Below, one piece after another: positions 29,113 to 38,111 of a stretch of 64,000 bases of DNA. Every line of letters starts with the position of its first letter. Position 1 is the first letter of the stretch. The notes beneath the pieces were generated by a model that did not search any database, had not been told where the DNA came from, and was given only the letters and a program-made list of their open reading frames with translations. Origin of the DNA: Muricoccus harenae. Its GTDB lineage: Bacteria > Pseudomonadota > Alphaproteobacteria > Acetobacterales > Acetobacteraceae. Location of the stretch: NCBI RefSeq assembly GCF_009848505.1, contig NZ_WWDL01000028.1, forward strand, positions 1 to 64,000, given 5' to 3'. Both the position numbers and the translations under genes were made by a program.

Positions 29113-29304
29113 GTGTCGCATAGCAGGACCAAACCCGAGACGGTCGGGACGCCGAATTCCGAAGCGCTCGAGGAGACGATCGCGTATCTCGCGAAGCGGC
29201 ATCGCGTTTCCGTGGCCATTGTACGGGAGATCGCGCGCAAGCTCGGCTCCGCCGAGCGCGGCGCCATCGAGCGCGAGATCGAGCGTGGCAAGTCCCGGCG
29301 CTGA
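29113..29304 (+). CDS. Small hypothetical protein, 63 residues
   Basis: The GTG at 29113 has GAGGA 6 bases upstream, far better than the upstream GTGs at 29056 and 29077. The product has a disordered Ser/Thr/Lys N-terminus, then two predicted helices around YLAKRHRVSVAIVREIARK and a basic tail. This helix-turn-helix-like shape resembles DUF3606-type small proteins, but I cannot assign it. Its last 20 bases overlap the likely start of the hemolysin III gene. Confidence 0.65.
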   Translation: MSHSRTKPETVGTPNSEALEETIAYLAKRHRVSVAIVREIARKLGSAERGAIEREIERGKSRR

Positions 29305-30004
29305 CGCGCCGCTGATTCCGGCCCACCCGGTCTCCGCCAACGGGACCGGGCGCGGGACCGCACTTGCCGCGGAGCCCCGCTACACGCGGCCAGAACGCAT
29401 TGCCGACGGTGCGGTGCATGTGCTGGGGCTTGCCTCGGTGTTCACCGGCTGCCTCCTTCTGCTTGCGCTGGTCCCGCGCCCGGTGCCCCCGGGCGCCCTG
29501 GCGGCGCTCAGCCTCTATGCGATGGGCATGGTTGCCAGCTTCGGCTGCTCGGCCGCCTACAACCTGGCCACGGAAGGGCCGCGCAAGACGCTGCTCCGCC
29601 GCTTCGACCATGCAGCCATCTTCCTCATGATCGCCGGCACCTACACACCTGTCGCGGGACTCGCGATTGGCGGGGCCTGGGGCTGGGCGATGCTTGCCGT
29701 CGTCTGGACGGGCGCAATCCTGGGCGTCGCGATCAAGCTCCTTGCGCCGGGACGATTCGAACGGACCAGCCTTGTTGCCTATCTGCTGCTCGGCTGGGTG
29801 GCGCTGGCGGCCCTGCCGCGCCTGATCGAGGCGATGTCGCCTGTGCAACTCGGCCTGCTCGCACTTGGCGGGGTGCTCTACAGCCTTGGGGTAATCCTGC
29901 ACCTGGCGACCCGCCTGCCCTATCACAACGCCCTGTGGCACCTGGTCGTGCTGATGGCGGCGGCGTCCCACTACGCCCTTGTCCTGAGCATCGTCACCGC
30001 CTGA
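29285..30004 (+). CDS. Hemolysin III / PAQR-family membrane protein
   Basis: A ~239-residue seven-helix inner-membrane protein of the hemolysin III (YqfA, progestin/adipoQ receptor) family. The conserved residues are visible: Ser and Asn in CSAAYNL, FDHAAIF with GTYTP, and the C-terminal H-x3-H pair in LWHLVVLMAAASHY. These His/Asp residues form a zinc site in the family. The N-terminal 30 residues are hydrophilic. The start is uncertain: GTG 29285 overlaps the preceding gene, while TTG 29219 would overlap it completely. The role is unknown; homologues are linked to membrane-lipid homeostasis. Confidence 0.82.
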   Translation: MASPGADAPLIPAHPVSANGTGRGTALAAEPRYTRPERIADGAVHVLGLASVFTGCLLLLALVPRPVPPGALAALSLYAMGMVASFGCSAAYNLATEGPRKTLLRRFDHAAIFLMIAGTYTPVAGLAIGGAWGWAMLAVVWTGAILGVAIKLLAPGRFERTSLVAYLLLGWVALAALPRLIEAMSPVQLGLLALGGVLYSLGVILHLATRLPYHNALWHLVVLMAAASHYALVLSIVTA

Positions 30005-30173
30005 GGCGCTGGCGAGGCGTCTTGCCGGTCATGCCGCCGCGCCCGTAACCTCTGGACCCATCGGCCGGCACCAGCCGCCCGTCCCACAGCGCGGCAGACA
30101 TCCGCCGGGGCCGATCCTCCCGGGCGATCCGGTTCTGGCACGGCGGCGCGCCAGCACCGGAGTTCCTGACAGG

Positions 30174-32186
30174 GTGGAAATCGGCATCGATATCGGCGGC
30201 ACCTTCACGGATGCGGTGCTGCGGCGTGACGGCGGGGCGCTCCGCTCGCTGAAGGTACCCAGCACGCCCGATGATCCGGCCCGCGCCGTCGGCCACGCGC
30301 TCTCCCGCCTGCTGGGCCAAGGCGACGCCGAAGCGGTGCGGCGCTTCCTGCTCGGCACGACGGTTGCCACGAATGCCATCCTCGAGAACACGGCCGCCCC
30401 GGTCGGCTTGATCGCCACACGCGGATTCGCGGATGTCATCGAGCTGGGGCGCATGACCCGCGCCTCGAACTATGATCTCCTCTTCGGCCCGCAGACCCCG
30501 GTGGACTTCGTGCCGCCATCGCGGCGCAGGGAGGTGACGGAACGTATCGGCGCCGATGGCGCGGTGGTGGAACCCCTGGACGAGGCGGGCGTCGCCGAGG
30601 CAGCGCGATCCCTGAAGGCGGCCGGCGCACGCAGCATTGCCATTTGCTTCCTCTTCGCCTTCCTCGATCCATCGCATGAGCGCCGGGCACGGGAGATCGT
30701 GCTCGCCGCCTGCCCGGATCTCGCCGTCTCCCTTTCCTCCGAGGTCGATCCGGCGCCGCGCGAATATGAGCGCACCTGCGCCACCGTCTTCGACGCCGCG
30801 CTGAAGCCGGTGATGGGCGACTATCTCGGCCGCGTAGAGGCCATCCTGCGCGAAGCGGAGATCCGCGTGCCGCTGCAGGTGATGCATTCGCGCGGGGGCC
30901 TGCTCGGCGCCGGTGCCGCGCGTGGACGGCCGATCCGGCTCACCCTCTCTGGGCCCTCCGCCGCCGCGATCGGCGCAGCCTCCGTGCTGCGTGATGCGGG
31001 GCTGGCGGATGGCGTCTCCATCGATGTCGGCGGCACCAGCGCCGATGTCGCAGTGATCCGGGGCGGCGCGCCGGCGTTGCGCATGGATGGGATGATCGGC
31101 ACCTTCCCCGTGCGCGTGCCCACTGCCGATGTGCTGGCGGTGGCAGCGGGCGGCGGCTCAATCGCCTGGGTGGATGGTGCCGGCGGCCTCCGCGTCGGAC
31201 CACGCTCGGCGGGTGCGGTGCCGGGACCGGCCTGCTATGGGCGCGGCGGCATGCGGCCTACCGTGCTGGATGCATCGGTCGTGCTGGGTCTGGTGGACCC
31301 GGCGGCCTTCGCGGCCGGGGAGCTGGCCCTGGATGCCGCCGCGGCAGCGGCCGCTATTGAGCGTGACATCGCCGGCCCCCTCGGCCTTGGGCTGCGTGAG
31401 GCGGCCGTCGCGATCCACCGCATCATCAACGCCACCATGGCCGAGGCCGTGCGAAGCGTGACCGTTGCGCGCGGAACCGACCCGCGCGAGCTGCCCCTGG
31501 TGCCGGCGGGCGGCGGCGGCGGCCTTCATGCGGCGGCCATCGCGGAGGAGCTGGGGCAGACCCGGATCGTGGTTCCCGCGGCGCCCGGCGTGCTGGCAGC
31601 GACTGGCCTGCTGGACGCCCCGCTGGAACATGATGCCGCCCGCGGCCTCGGCCAGGTGCTGGACACCCTGCCGGAGGTGGAACTGCGGGCCATCATCGCC
31701 GAGCTGGTGGCGGAATGCCAGGCGGCCATGGCGGCGGAGGGCGTGGAGGCGGCGCCGGAGACGCTGGTGACGGCCAGCGCCAGCTTCGTTGGCCAGGGAC
31801 ACAGCCTGGAGGTGGCGATCCCGCCCGATGCCTCGGAGCCGGGCCGCGCGATCCGCGACGGATTCATCGCCGCCCATCGGGCTGCCTATGGCCATGCGCG
31901 CGCGGCGCCGGTGCGCCTGGTGTTGCTGCGTGCCTTGCAGCGGCTGGCTGCGCCGGTGGTGGCACTCATCCCCGCAGACTCGGCATTTGCCGCGCGGCGG
32001 ACGCGCGTGGCGGTGCTCGGGGGGCTGCCGCAGGATGTGGCGGTGGTGCCGCGCGCGGCGCTCGCGCCCGGCGAGGTACTGCACGGCCCCGCCATCCTTG
32101 AGCAGGACGACACCACCCTCGTCGTGCCAGCGGGCTGGCGCGTGGCGGCGCATCCAGCGCATCTGATGATGGAGCGCGTCGCATGA
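30174..32186 (+). CDS. Hydantoinase/oxoprolinase A subunit (HyuA family)
   Basis: A 670-residue ATP-dependent hydrolase subunit of the HyuA / 5-oxoprolinase N-terminal family. It begins with the ASKHA phosphate-binding signature GIDIGGTFTD, contains GTTVATNAILE near 63 and the second phosphate loop IDVGGTSADVA near 283. Partners of this family open cyclic amides such as hydantoins or 5-oxoproline, or carboxylate acetone/acetophenone. The GTG at 30174 starts right at the signature. hyuB follows with a four-base ATGA overlap, then a Bug protein with the same overlap, which implies coupled translation. The substrate is unknown. Confidence 0.92.
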   Translation: MEIGIDIGGTFTDAVLRRDGGALRSLKVPSTPDDPARAVGHALSRLLGQGDAEAVRRFLLGTTVATNAILENTAAPVGLIATRGFADVIELGRMTRASNYDLLFGPQTPVDFVPPSRRREVTERIGADGAVVEPLDEAGVAEAARSLKAAGARSIAICFLFAFLDPSHERRAREIVLAACPDLAVSLSSEVDPAPREYERTCATVFDAALKPVMGDYLGRVEAILREAEIRVPLQVMHSRGGLLGAGAARGRPIRLTLSGPSAAAIGAASVLRDAGLADGVSIDVGGTSADVAVIRGGAPALRMDGMIGTFPVRVPTADVLAVAAGGGSIAWVDGAGGLRVGPRSAGAVPGPACYGRGGMRPTVLDASVVLGLVDPAAFAAGELALDAAAAAAAIERDIAGPLGLGLREAAVAIHRIINATMAEAVRSVTVARGTDPRELPLVPAGGGGGLHAAAIAEELGQTRIVVPAAPGVLAATGLLDAPLEHDAARGLGQVLDTLPEVELRAIIAELVAECQAAMAAEGVEAAPETLVTASASFVGQGHSLEVAIPPDASEPGRAIRDGFIAAHRAAYGHARAAPVRLVLLRALQRLAAPVVALIPADSAFAARRTRVAVLGGLPQDVAVVPRAALAPGEVLHGPAILEQDDTTLVVPAGWRVAAHPAHLMMERVA

Positions 32187-33784
32187 ACGCCACGACCTTC
32201 CACACGGGCCGCCTCGACCCCGCCACGATCGAGATCGTCCGCCGCCGCCTGGAAGCGATTGCGGAGGAGATGCAGGCGGTGATGCTGCGCTCCGCCGTCT
32301 CGCCCATCGTGCGCGAGGCAAATGACGCATCCGCCAGCATTTTCCTGCCGGACGGCACGGTCATGGCGCAGTCCACCTCCTTGCCCCTGCTGCTCGGTTG
32401 CCTGATGCCGGCCATCGCAACCATGCTGCGGGACTTCCCGCTTGCGCAGATGCGGTCCGGCGACGTGTATCTGATGAACGACCCCTATGATGGCGGGACG
32501 CATATCCCGGACGTGTCGCTGATGCTGCCGGTCTTCGCGGAGGGACAGGTCATCGCCCTCGCCGGCACCATCCTGCACCACCAGGACCTCGGCGGGCTGA
32601 CGCCGGGATCGCTACCCACCACCGCGACCGAAATCTTCCAGGAAGGGCTGCGCCTGCCGCCGCTCCGCCTCGTGCGCGACGGCGTGACGGATGCGCAGAT
32701 CATGCGGATCATTTCTCTCAACACCCGCACGCCCGAGGCCTTTGGCTGGGACCTCGAGGCGCAGATCGCCGCCTGCCGCACAGCCGCCGCGCGGATGGAG
32801 GAGCTGGCCGCGCGCCATGGCGCCGAGGCACTGACCGCGATGATGCAGGAGCTGGTGCGCCGGGCCGAGGCCGCCACCCGCACCGCCATCCGTGCCATTC
32901 CCGACGGCAGCTGGACCTATGAGGACGCGCTGGACAATGATGGCGTCGATCTCGATCGCCCGGTGCCGATCCGGCTCTGCGTGACGGTCAAGGACGATAC
33001 GATAACCCTCGACTTCACCGGGACCTCGCCGCAGGTGCGCGGGCCCGTGAACGCCGCCCCGGCGGGGGTGATGGCGGGAGCCTTCTTCGCCCTGCGCGCG
33101 GTCACGGGGCCCGACATCCCGAACAACGGTGGCTGCGCGCGTCCGCTGCGCGTGGTGCTGCCGGAGGGATCGCTGCTGAACCCACGCATGCCCGCGGCGG
33201 TCAATGCCCGGACAGGCACGGTGAAGCTGCTGACCAACGCGATTCTCGGCGCGCTGGCCCAGGCGCTTCCGGAACGCATCCCCGCCGCCAACTCCGGCTG
33301 CGCCACCGTGATGGCCCTCTCCGGACGCCATGCGGATGGATCTGCCTGGGTGGTGACGGAGGTCATGGCGGGTGGCAGCGGCGGGTCTTCGCAGGGGCCC
33401 GGGGTGCATGGCGTGTCCACCGATGTCGGTAACACGATGAACCTGCCAGTGGAGGCGATGGAGACGGATGCGCCGGTGCGCGTGCACCGGCTGTCGGTCC
33501 GGCGCGGCTCGGGCGGCGCGGGGCTCCATGCCGGCGGCTGTGGCATCGAGCGCGAATACGAAGTTCTGCGTGGCCCACTCACCCTCACCTTCCGGGGAGA
33601 GCGGCACTACCACGCGGCAAGGGGCAGCGCCGGCGGCCAGGATGGCCTGATGGCGGAAGCCTGGGTGATCCGCCGGGACGGACGGCGGGAGGAAGTGCGC
33701 TCTAAGCTCACCACGGTATTGAGCACAGGCGACCGGCTGCTGATGGGCACTGCCGGCGCCGGAGGCTGGGGGCCATCCGCATGA
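32183..33784 (+). CDS. Hydantoinase/oxoprolinase B subunit (HyuB family)
   Basis: A 533-residue catalytic partner of HyuA. Conserved elements include the N-terminal DPATIEIVRRRLEAIAEEM region, the metal-site NDPYDGGTHIPD near 99, the LDFTGTS block near 278 and a C-terminal GGCGIEREYEVL near 449. Length is normal for the B subunit (about 520-600). It overlaps both neighbours by four bases, so all three genes form one unit. Together with hyuA it should form an ATP-driven cyclic-amide hydrolase or a related carboxylase. Confidence 0.92.
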   Translation: MNATTFHTGRLDPATIEIVRRRLEAIAEEMQAVMLRSAVSPIVREANDASASIFLPDGTVMAQSTSLPLLLGCLMPAIATMLRDFPLAQMRSGDVYLMNDPYDGGTHIPDVSLMLPVFAEGQVIALAGTILHHQDLGGLTPGSLPTTATEIFQEGLRLPPLRLVRDGVTDAQIMRIISLNTRTPEAFGWDLEAQIAACRTAAARMEELAARHGAEALTAMMQELVRRAEAATRTAIRAIPDGSWTYEDALDNDGVDLDRPVPIRLCVTVKDDTITLDFTGTSPQVRGPVNAAPAGVMAGAFFALRAVTGPDIPNNGGCARPLRVVLPEGSLLNPRMPAAVNARTGTVKLLTNAILGALAQALPERIPAANSGCATVMALSGRHADGSAWVVTEVMAGGSGGSSQGPGVHGVSTDVGNTMNLPVEAMETDAPVRVHRLSVRRGSGGAGLHAGGCGIEREYEVLRGPLTLTFRGERHYHAARGSAGGQDGLMAEAWVIRRDGRREEVRSKLTTVLSTGDRLLMGTAGAGGWGPSA

Positions 33785-34758
33785 AACGCACTTTCGTGAC
33801 GCTGCTTCTGTCCACGCTGGCACTCGGGGTATTGCCGCGCCCCGCCGCCGCCCAGGTCGAAGCTGGCCGCACCATTCGGCTGGTGGTGGGCTACGCCCCC
33901 GGCGGCTCCTTCGACGTGATCGGGCGGCTTGTGGCGGACGGGCTTCGGGAGCGCCTTGGGGTGACTGCGGTTGTGGAGAACCGCACAGGCGCGGGCGGCA
34001 CCATCGGCTCCGACCACGTGGCCAAGGCGACGGCGGATGGCACGGTTCTGCTGATTGGTGGCGCGGGCACTCATGGGGTAACGCCGGCGGTGCGGCGCAA
34101 CCTGCCCTTCGACACGGCGCGTGACTTCACCGCAATCGCCCGTGTCGCGGAATTCGCCGATGTCATGGTGGTTGGTGGCGACTCGCCGGCGCGCGACGTG
34201 CAGGGCTTCATCGCGATGGGTAGGGCACAGGCGGCCGGGTTGAACTTCGGTTCGCAGGGCGCCGGCACCTCGATCCATCTGACGGGCGAAATGTTCCGGC
34301 TGCGCTCGGGGATTGCCATGACCCATGTGCCCTATCGCGGCAGCGCACCGGCGGTTCTGGATCTCCAGGCTGGCCGGATCCAAGTGATGTTCGACAATCT
34401 GCCCAATGTCTTCGGGCAGATACAGGCGGGAACGCTGCGCGCCCTGGCCGTGACCTCGGCCAAACGCCTTGCGGCGCTGCCCGATGTGCCGACCATGGCG
34501 GAAGCCGGCGTGCCGGACTTCGTGGTGACGAGTTGGGTGGGCGTCTTCGCTCCCGCCAACCTGCCGCCGCGAACAGTTGAGCAACTTTCGGGCGCGATCG
34601 TGGAGACAGTGCGATCGCCAGCCGGCCTGGCACGTCTTCGCACCATCAGTGCGGAGCCCGCCCCTGCCCCGGCATCCGCGTTCGACGCGGTGTGGCGTGC
34701 GGATATGCGGCGTTGGGCGGAGGTCGTAACGGCAGCAAAGATCGAGGTCGAGGACTGA
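33781..34758 (+). CDS. Bug-family substrate-binding protein coupled to hyuAB
   Basis: A 325-residue periplasmic Bug protein with a Sec signal peptide (residues 1-24, ending AAAQ), then the family start IRLVVGYAPGGSFDV and the RTGAGGTIG ligand loop near 75. Its ATG overlaps the hyuB stop by four bases, so it very likely binds the substrate of HyuAB. No TctA/TctB membrane proteins are nearby, so it either uses a distant permease or acts as a sensor protein, as shown for some Bug proteins. Confidence 0.92.
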   Translation: MKRTFVTLLLSTLALGVLPRPAAAQVEAGRTIRLVVGYAPGGSFDVIGRLVADGLRERLGVTAVVENRTGAGGTIGSDHVAKATADGTVLLIGGAGTHGVTPAVRRNLPFDTARDFTAIARVAEFADVMVVGGDSPARDVQGFIAMGRAQAAGLNFGSQGAGTSIHLTGEMFRLRSGIAMTHVPYRGSAPAVLDLQAGRIQVMFDNLPNVFGQIQAGTLRALAVTSAKRLAALPDVPTMAEAGVPDFVVTSWVGVFAPANLPPRTVEQLSGAIVETVRSPAGLARLRTISAEPAPAPASAFDAVWRADMRRWAEVVTAAKIEVED

Positions 34759-34880
34759 GAAGGTACGATCCGTGGTCACGGCCACCGTTCGCTGACGTTG
34801 AACGGCGCATGTGGCCTCCGGCGCCACCTCTGCACTGTTGCGACGCAACCTGAGGAGCCCGCTGCCGCTTGGATCTCCCC

Positions 34881-35456
34881 ATGAAGGCGACGCAAACCGA
34901 TCTCTTCGAGCCGGCGCCCGACTTGCCGGAGGGCTTCCGTTACCGGGACGACCTGATCTCGGCCGAGGAGGAGCGCGGCCTCGTGGAGCGGCTCACCGGG
35001 CTTCCCTTCGCGCCCTTCGAGTTCCACGGTTACCTCGGCAAGCGCCGCGTGGTCTCTTTCGGCTGGCACTATGATTTCAGCAAGGAGGCAATCCGTAGGG
35101 CGGAGAGCATTCCGACGTTTCTGCTTCCCCTCCGCAATCGTGCCGCAGCCTTCGCCGGCGTTGATCCGGCCGGGCTGCAGCACATCCTCGTTACTGAATA
35201 CGCAGCGGGTGCGGGGATCGGCTGGCACCGGGACAAGGCCGTGTTTGAGGAGGTGGTCGGGGTCTCGCTTCTCTCCCCCTGCGTGCTTCGACTGAGGCGG
35301 CAGGCGGGCACCGGATTGAAGCGCGCGTCGCTGACCCTGGAGCCACGCTCGGCCTACCTGCTGGCGGGACCGGCGCGGACCGAATGGGAACACAGTGTCC
35401 CGGCGGTCGACAGCCTTCGCTACTCGGTGACTTTCCGGAACCTGCGAGCGCGTTGA
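34881..35456 (+). CDS. AlkB-like Fe(II)/2-oxoglutarate dioxygenase
   Basis: A 191-residue 2OG-Fe(II) oxygenase of the AlkB superfamily, which oxidatively removes alkyl groups from nucleic acid bases or proteins. The facial triad is visible as HRD in IGWHRDKAV near 115 (His, Asp) and the distal His in WEHSVPAV near 171; the 2OG-binding Arg is in RYSVTF near 183. This short form resembles the human ALKBH4/7-like bacterial group more than E. coli AlkB, so the substrate may not be DNA. ATG 34881 is preferred over TTG 34869. Confidence 0.85.
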   Translation: MKATQTDLFEPAPDLPEGFRYRDDLISAEEERGLVERLTGLPFAPFEFHGYLGKRRVVSFGWHYDFSKEAIRRAESIPTFLLPLRNRAAAFAGVDPAGLQHILVTEYAAGAGIGWHRDKAVFEEVVGVSLLSPCVLRLRRQAGTGLKRASLTLEPRSAYLLAGPARTEWEHSVPAVDSLRYSVTFRNLRAR

Positions 35457-35834
35457 AGAACGGGCTTCGCGCTGCTGCGGTGCGAGTTACCGCGGTGGCC
35501 TCCGTATAGGTGAGCCTTGCCCACGGCGGCCGCTCCCGACGCTTGCGGGCAAAAAGGCCACCAGAACCTCACAAAGTCGTGAATTCTGCCTTGAGATTGG
35601 CCAGTAGCGGGGGAATGATCTCCTGCGCGTCGCCAGGAAGGCGACATGAACTGCCAGGATGGGGCGAGGGCGATGTGGCTGGACAAAGTCTTTCGCCTGG
35701 CGATATTCAGGCGGCGGGAGCAGGCCGGGTGCGCTCCTTCTTATCGCTCCGCTCCCGCGACGCGGTCCGGCTTTGCCGAGGACATGGGGGCCCATGAATT
35801 CGGCCGCGCCCCGCGCTTCCTCCGGTCCGGCGAG

Positions 35835-36575
35835 ATGACCACAAGCGAGGCGGAATGGCCCACCCGCCGTGGCGGCAGCGGGATCGGTAGCACGCCCTTT
35901 CCCGGAACCGGCCCAGTGGGCCATCGCGCGCGTATGCGGCAAAAGCTGCTTGAACGCAAGCCGGACGCGTTGGCGGATTACGAGCTGCTGGAGATGCTGC
36001 TCTTCTTCGCCTTCAAAACCGGGGACACCAAGCCGCTCGCGAAGTCATTGATCAACCGCTTCGGCAGTTTCGCGGCCGTGTTGGCGGCCCCACAGGGCGA
36101 ACTGATGGCGACGCGCGGGCTCGGCGAGCACAGCGTCGCCGCATTGAAGCTCGTGCAGGCATCGGCGCTGCGTCTTGCGCGCGCGGAAGCGATGGAGCAG
36201 CCGGTGCTGAACAACTGGGACCGGCTGCTCGCCTATCTGAACGCCGCGATCTCCCGCGAGAAGGTTGAGCAGTTCCGAATCCTGTTCCTGGACAGCAAGA
36301 ACCGCCTGATCGCGGACGAGGCGCAGGAAAAGGGCACGGTAAATCACACGCCTGTCTATCCGCGAGAGGTCATCAAGCGGGCGCTGGACCTGCACGCGAC
36401 CGCGCTGATCCTCGTACACAACCATCCCAGCGGCGATCCGACACCGAGCCGCGCCGATATCGAGATGACGCGGGAAATCAGGCAGGCCGGCGAGATCTTC
36501 GCCGTCGTCGTGCATGACCATCTCATCATCGGCAATGGGCGCCATCTCTCGTTCAGGCGCGAAGGACTTCTCTGA
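35835..36575 (+). CDS. radC: RadC-family JAB-domain protein
   Basis: A ~246-residue RadC/YicR protein: a helix-hairpin-helix N-terminal half (about 30-100, with DYELLEMLLF and GLGEHSVAALK) and a C-terminal JAB/MPN metalloprotease-like domain with the zinc motif HNHPSGDPTPS...D near 199. The name dates from a mis-assigned repair gene; the true role is unknown. The start is doubtful. ATG 35835 gives the usual length, while ATG 35646 has a stronger ribosome site (AGGAAGG) but adds 63 residues with atypical codons (ATA, AGG). Confidence 0.85.
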   Translation: MTTSEAEWPTRRGGSGIGSTPFPGTGPVGHRARMRQKLLERKPDALADYELLEMLLFFAFKTGDTKPLAKSLINRFGSFAAVLAAPQGELMATRGLGEHSVAALKLVQASALRLARAEAMEQPVLNNWDRLLAYLNAAISREKVEQFRILFLDSKNRLIADEAQEKGTVNHTPVYPREVIKRALDLHATALILVHNHPSGDPTPSRADIEMTREIRQAGEIFAVVVHDHLIIGNGRHLSFRREGLL

Positions 36576-36800
36576 GACGCTGCATGGCGCTTGGCGCTGC
36601 GAGCGGCTGTGCAGATGAGGCGTGGGGCTCCGCCCGATGGACGCGCGCCGCACCGGTGGTTCGCCCCTCAGCCAGGATCCCAGCCGCATCCGATGACCTG
36701 GATTGTTCGAAGCGGGCGCGGGCCAGCACCGGGCACCCGGCCGCCGGATCAGTTAGCGCGGCGAGTTAGGCGGCGCGGATGAGAATTCGCAAGATCGCCA

Positions 36801-37253
36801 CCGGGGGATCGGGACCGCCTTTGCATGCTGTATGTCGAGCATTGCCAGCCGCCCCCGGCTGTGGCGCTGTAGTTCGACAAGGGTTCCCGTATCCCGCCCG
36901 CGGTCACTGCCATGGGGCGGGCCTATTACGCCATCGCCTCGGCGGAAGAACGCGCCGCCATCGACCACCAGATCGCCGAGCGCTTCCCCCAGCGCTGGGC
37001 GGTGGTTCGCGATGCGCTGCGTGAGGCCGTGGACATGCATGCCGCCCTCGGCTTCACGGTTTCCATCGGCGACTGGAACCGCGAGGTCCATTCCGCCGGC
37101 GCCGCCGTCGCGCTTCCGAAAGGGGGAATCGCCGCCTTCAACTGCGGTGCCCCTGCCTTCATGCTCGATCGCGATCGGGTGCTGCGGGATGCTGGGCCGG
37201 GCGTCACGGAGATGGCGCGGCGCGTGCAGGCTCTCGCCTCCGGACAGGATTGA
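36801..37253 (+). pseudogene. Decayed IclR-family transcriptional regulator (effector domain only)
   Basis: Frame 3 reads DRDRLCMLYVEH, then PPPAVAL, an in-frame TAG at 36870-36872, then FDKGSRIP and, from 36912, 114 codons to a TGA at 37253 including AMGRAYYAIAS and SIGDWNREVHSAGAAV. This is the ligand-binding half of an IclR regulator: the order matches the family, and the stop replaces one residue just before the conserved (L)DxGSR(I/L)P. The winged-helix DNA-binding half is missing upstream (a TGA lies at 36780-36782). A free-standing 113-residue effector domain could still be made from ATG 36912. Confidence 0.75.
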
Positions 37254-37358
37254 AGCCGGAGTCTGACTACACCAGCGGCCACCCCGCCGGCTCGGGGAAA
37301 ACCTTTGGTCCCAACCGTAGTTTAGAACTCCTATCAGACTTGGTATCGGGGCTGTCCT

Positions 37359-37742
37359 ATGTGTGATCTGCTGGTGGTTGAGGACAATCCGGATGTCCTC
37401 GAAATCGTTCATCTCGCCCTGGAGGATCGTGGGTATACGATCAGGCAGGCGAGTGCGCCCGAAGCAGCGTTGAACGTCCTGCGTTCAACCCCGGCCTGCC
37501 AGATCATCCTCACGGACATCGATCTCGGTGCTGAGATGAACGGTTTTGCGGTGGTCGAGGAGGCGCGCCGCTCAAGGCCGGACCTTCTCGCGGTCTACTA
37601 CAGCGGCCACGAACGGGCGCCCGCCGACCGTCCGCTGGGCCAGAACGAGCGCTATCTGGAGAAGCCCTTCAGCCGCTTGGAACTCTTCTCGACGTTGCAG
37701 GAACTAGGCGTGCAGCCGAGCGGATCACCGCTCCCGCGATGA
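37359..37742 (+). CDS. Single-domain response regulator
   Basis: A 127-residue receiver domain without output domain. The acidic residues are in VVEDNPD (5-11), the phosphoacceptor in ILTDIDLG near 54, the switch residue in YYSGH near 83 and the conserved Lys in LEKPFSR near 104. The sequence resembles the receiver-only proteins common near HWE histidine kinases. There is no kinase in the neighbourhood and no strong ribosome site. The product is probably cytosolic, working as a phosphate shuttle or sink. Confidence 0.87.
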   Translation: MCDLLVVEDNPDVLEIVHLALEDRGYTIRQASAPEAALNVLRSTPACQIILTDIDLGAEMNGFAVVEEARRSRPDLLAVYYSGHERAPADRPLGQNERYLEKPFSRLELFSTLQELGVQPSGSPLPR

Positions 37743-37800
37743 GGAGTGGAGAAGCCCGGAAGCCTGCCGACCTCTGACGATCTTGGATGTTCTTGGTAGA

Positions 37801-38007
37801 TCAGCCAAAGTAGATGCCGCCTTGAATCCGTGCGGTTACCTCCTTCGCTTCTCGGGCGAGTTCGGGTCCGAAAGACGTAGGTATGGCGGGTATGGCGCCG
37901 GCGAGGTTCGTGATCGCCCTCAGGTCGCGCGAAACGGCATCGGTGAGGAAGCGAGCGAGAACGGCGAGTATGAGGATTTGATCAGCACCGACCACATCCT
38001 TTGACAA
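37801..38007 (-). CDS. Possible 68-residue hypothetical protein
   Basis: A TTG-initiated ORF that would encode a mainly helical, mildly hydrophobic protein (ADQILILAVLARFLTDAV near the N-terminus). Third-position GC is lower than in neighbouring genes and no clear ribosome site precedes the TTG. The opposite strand has an equally long ORF, so chance is a real possibility. The coding call is weak. Confidence 0.25.
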   Translation of the reverse strand: MSKDVVGADQILILAVLARFLTDAVSRDLRAITNLAGAIPAIPTSFGPELAREAKEVTARIQGGIYFG

Positions 38008-38075
38008 CGTGAACTCTGATCCGCCGCCCCGATCATCCTTTCATACGCGGCACGCCGTCGTAGTAACGGCATCTT

Positions 38076-38111
38076 ATCCCGATATGGAGCGATGCCGCTC
38101 CATATCGGGAT
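38076..38111. repeat. Perfect 15-bp inverted repeat (hairpin)
   Basis: The left arm atcccgatatggagc (38076-38090) is the exact reverse complement of the right arm at 38097-38111, with a GATGCC loop. GGC/GCC bases add an outer, bulged pairing. It lies 51 bases beyond the stop of the MYG1-family gene and 334 after the response regulator, so it may be a bidirectional transcript end, but neither side has a T run. It could also be a mobile palindromic element. Confidence 0.8.

Noticed and set aside
35646-35834. N-terminal extension of RadC from a good ribosome site
   Set aside because: The extra 63 residues have unusual codons and no RadC similarity; the shorter start gives the usual family length. 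It is kept as an alternative only.
36753-37412. 219-residue minus-strand ORF across the IclR relic
   Set aside because: It is antisense to a clear IclR effector domain and has no recognisable features.
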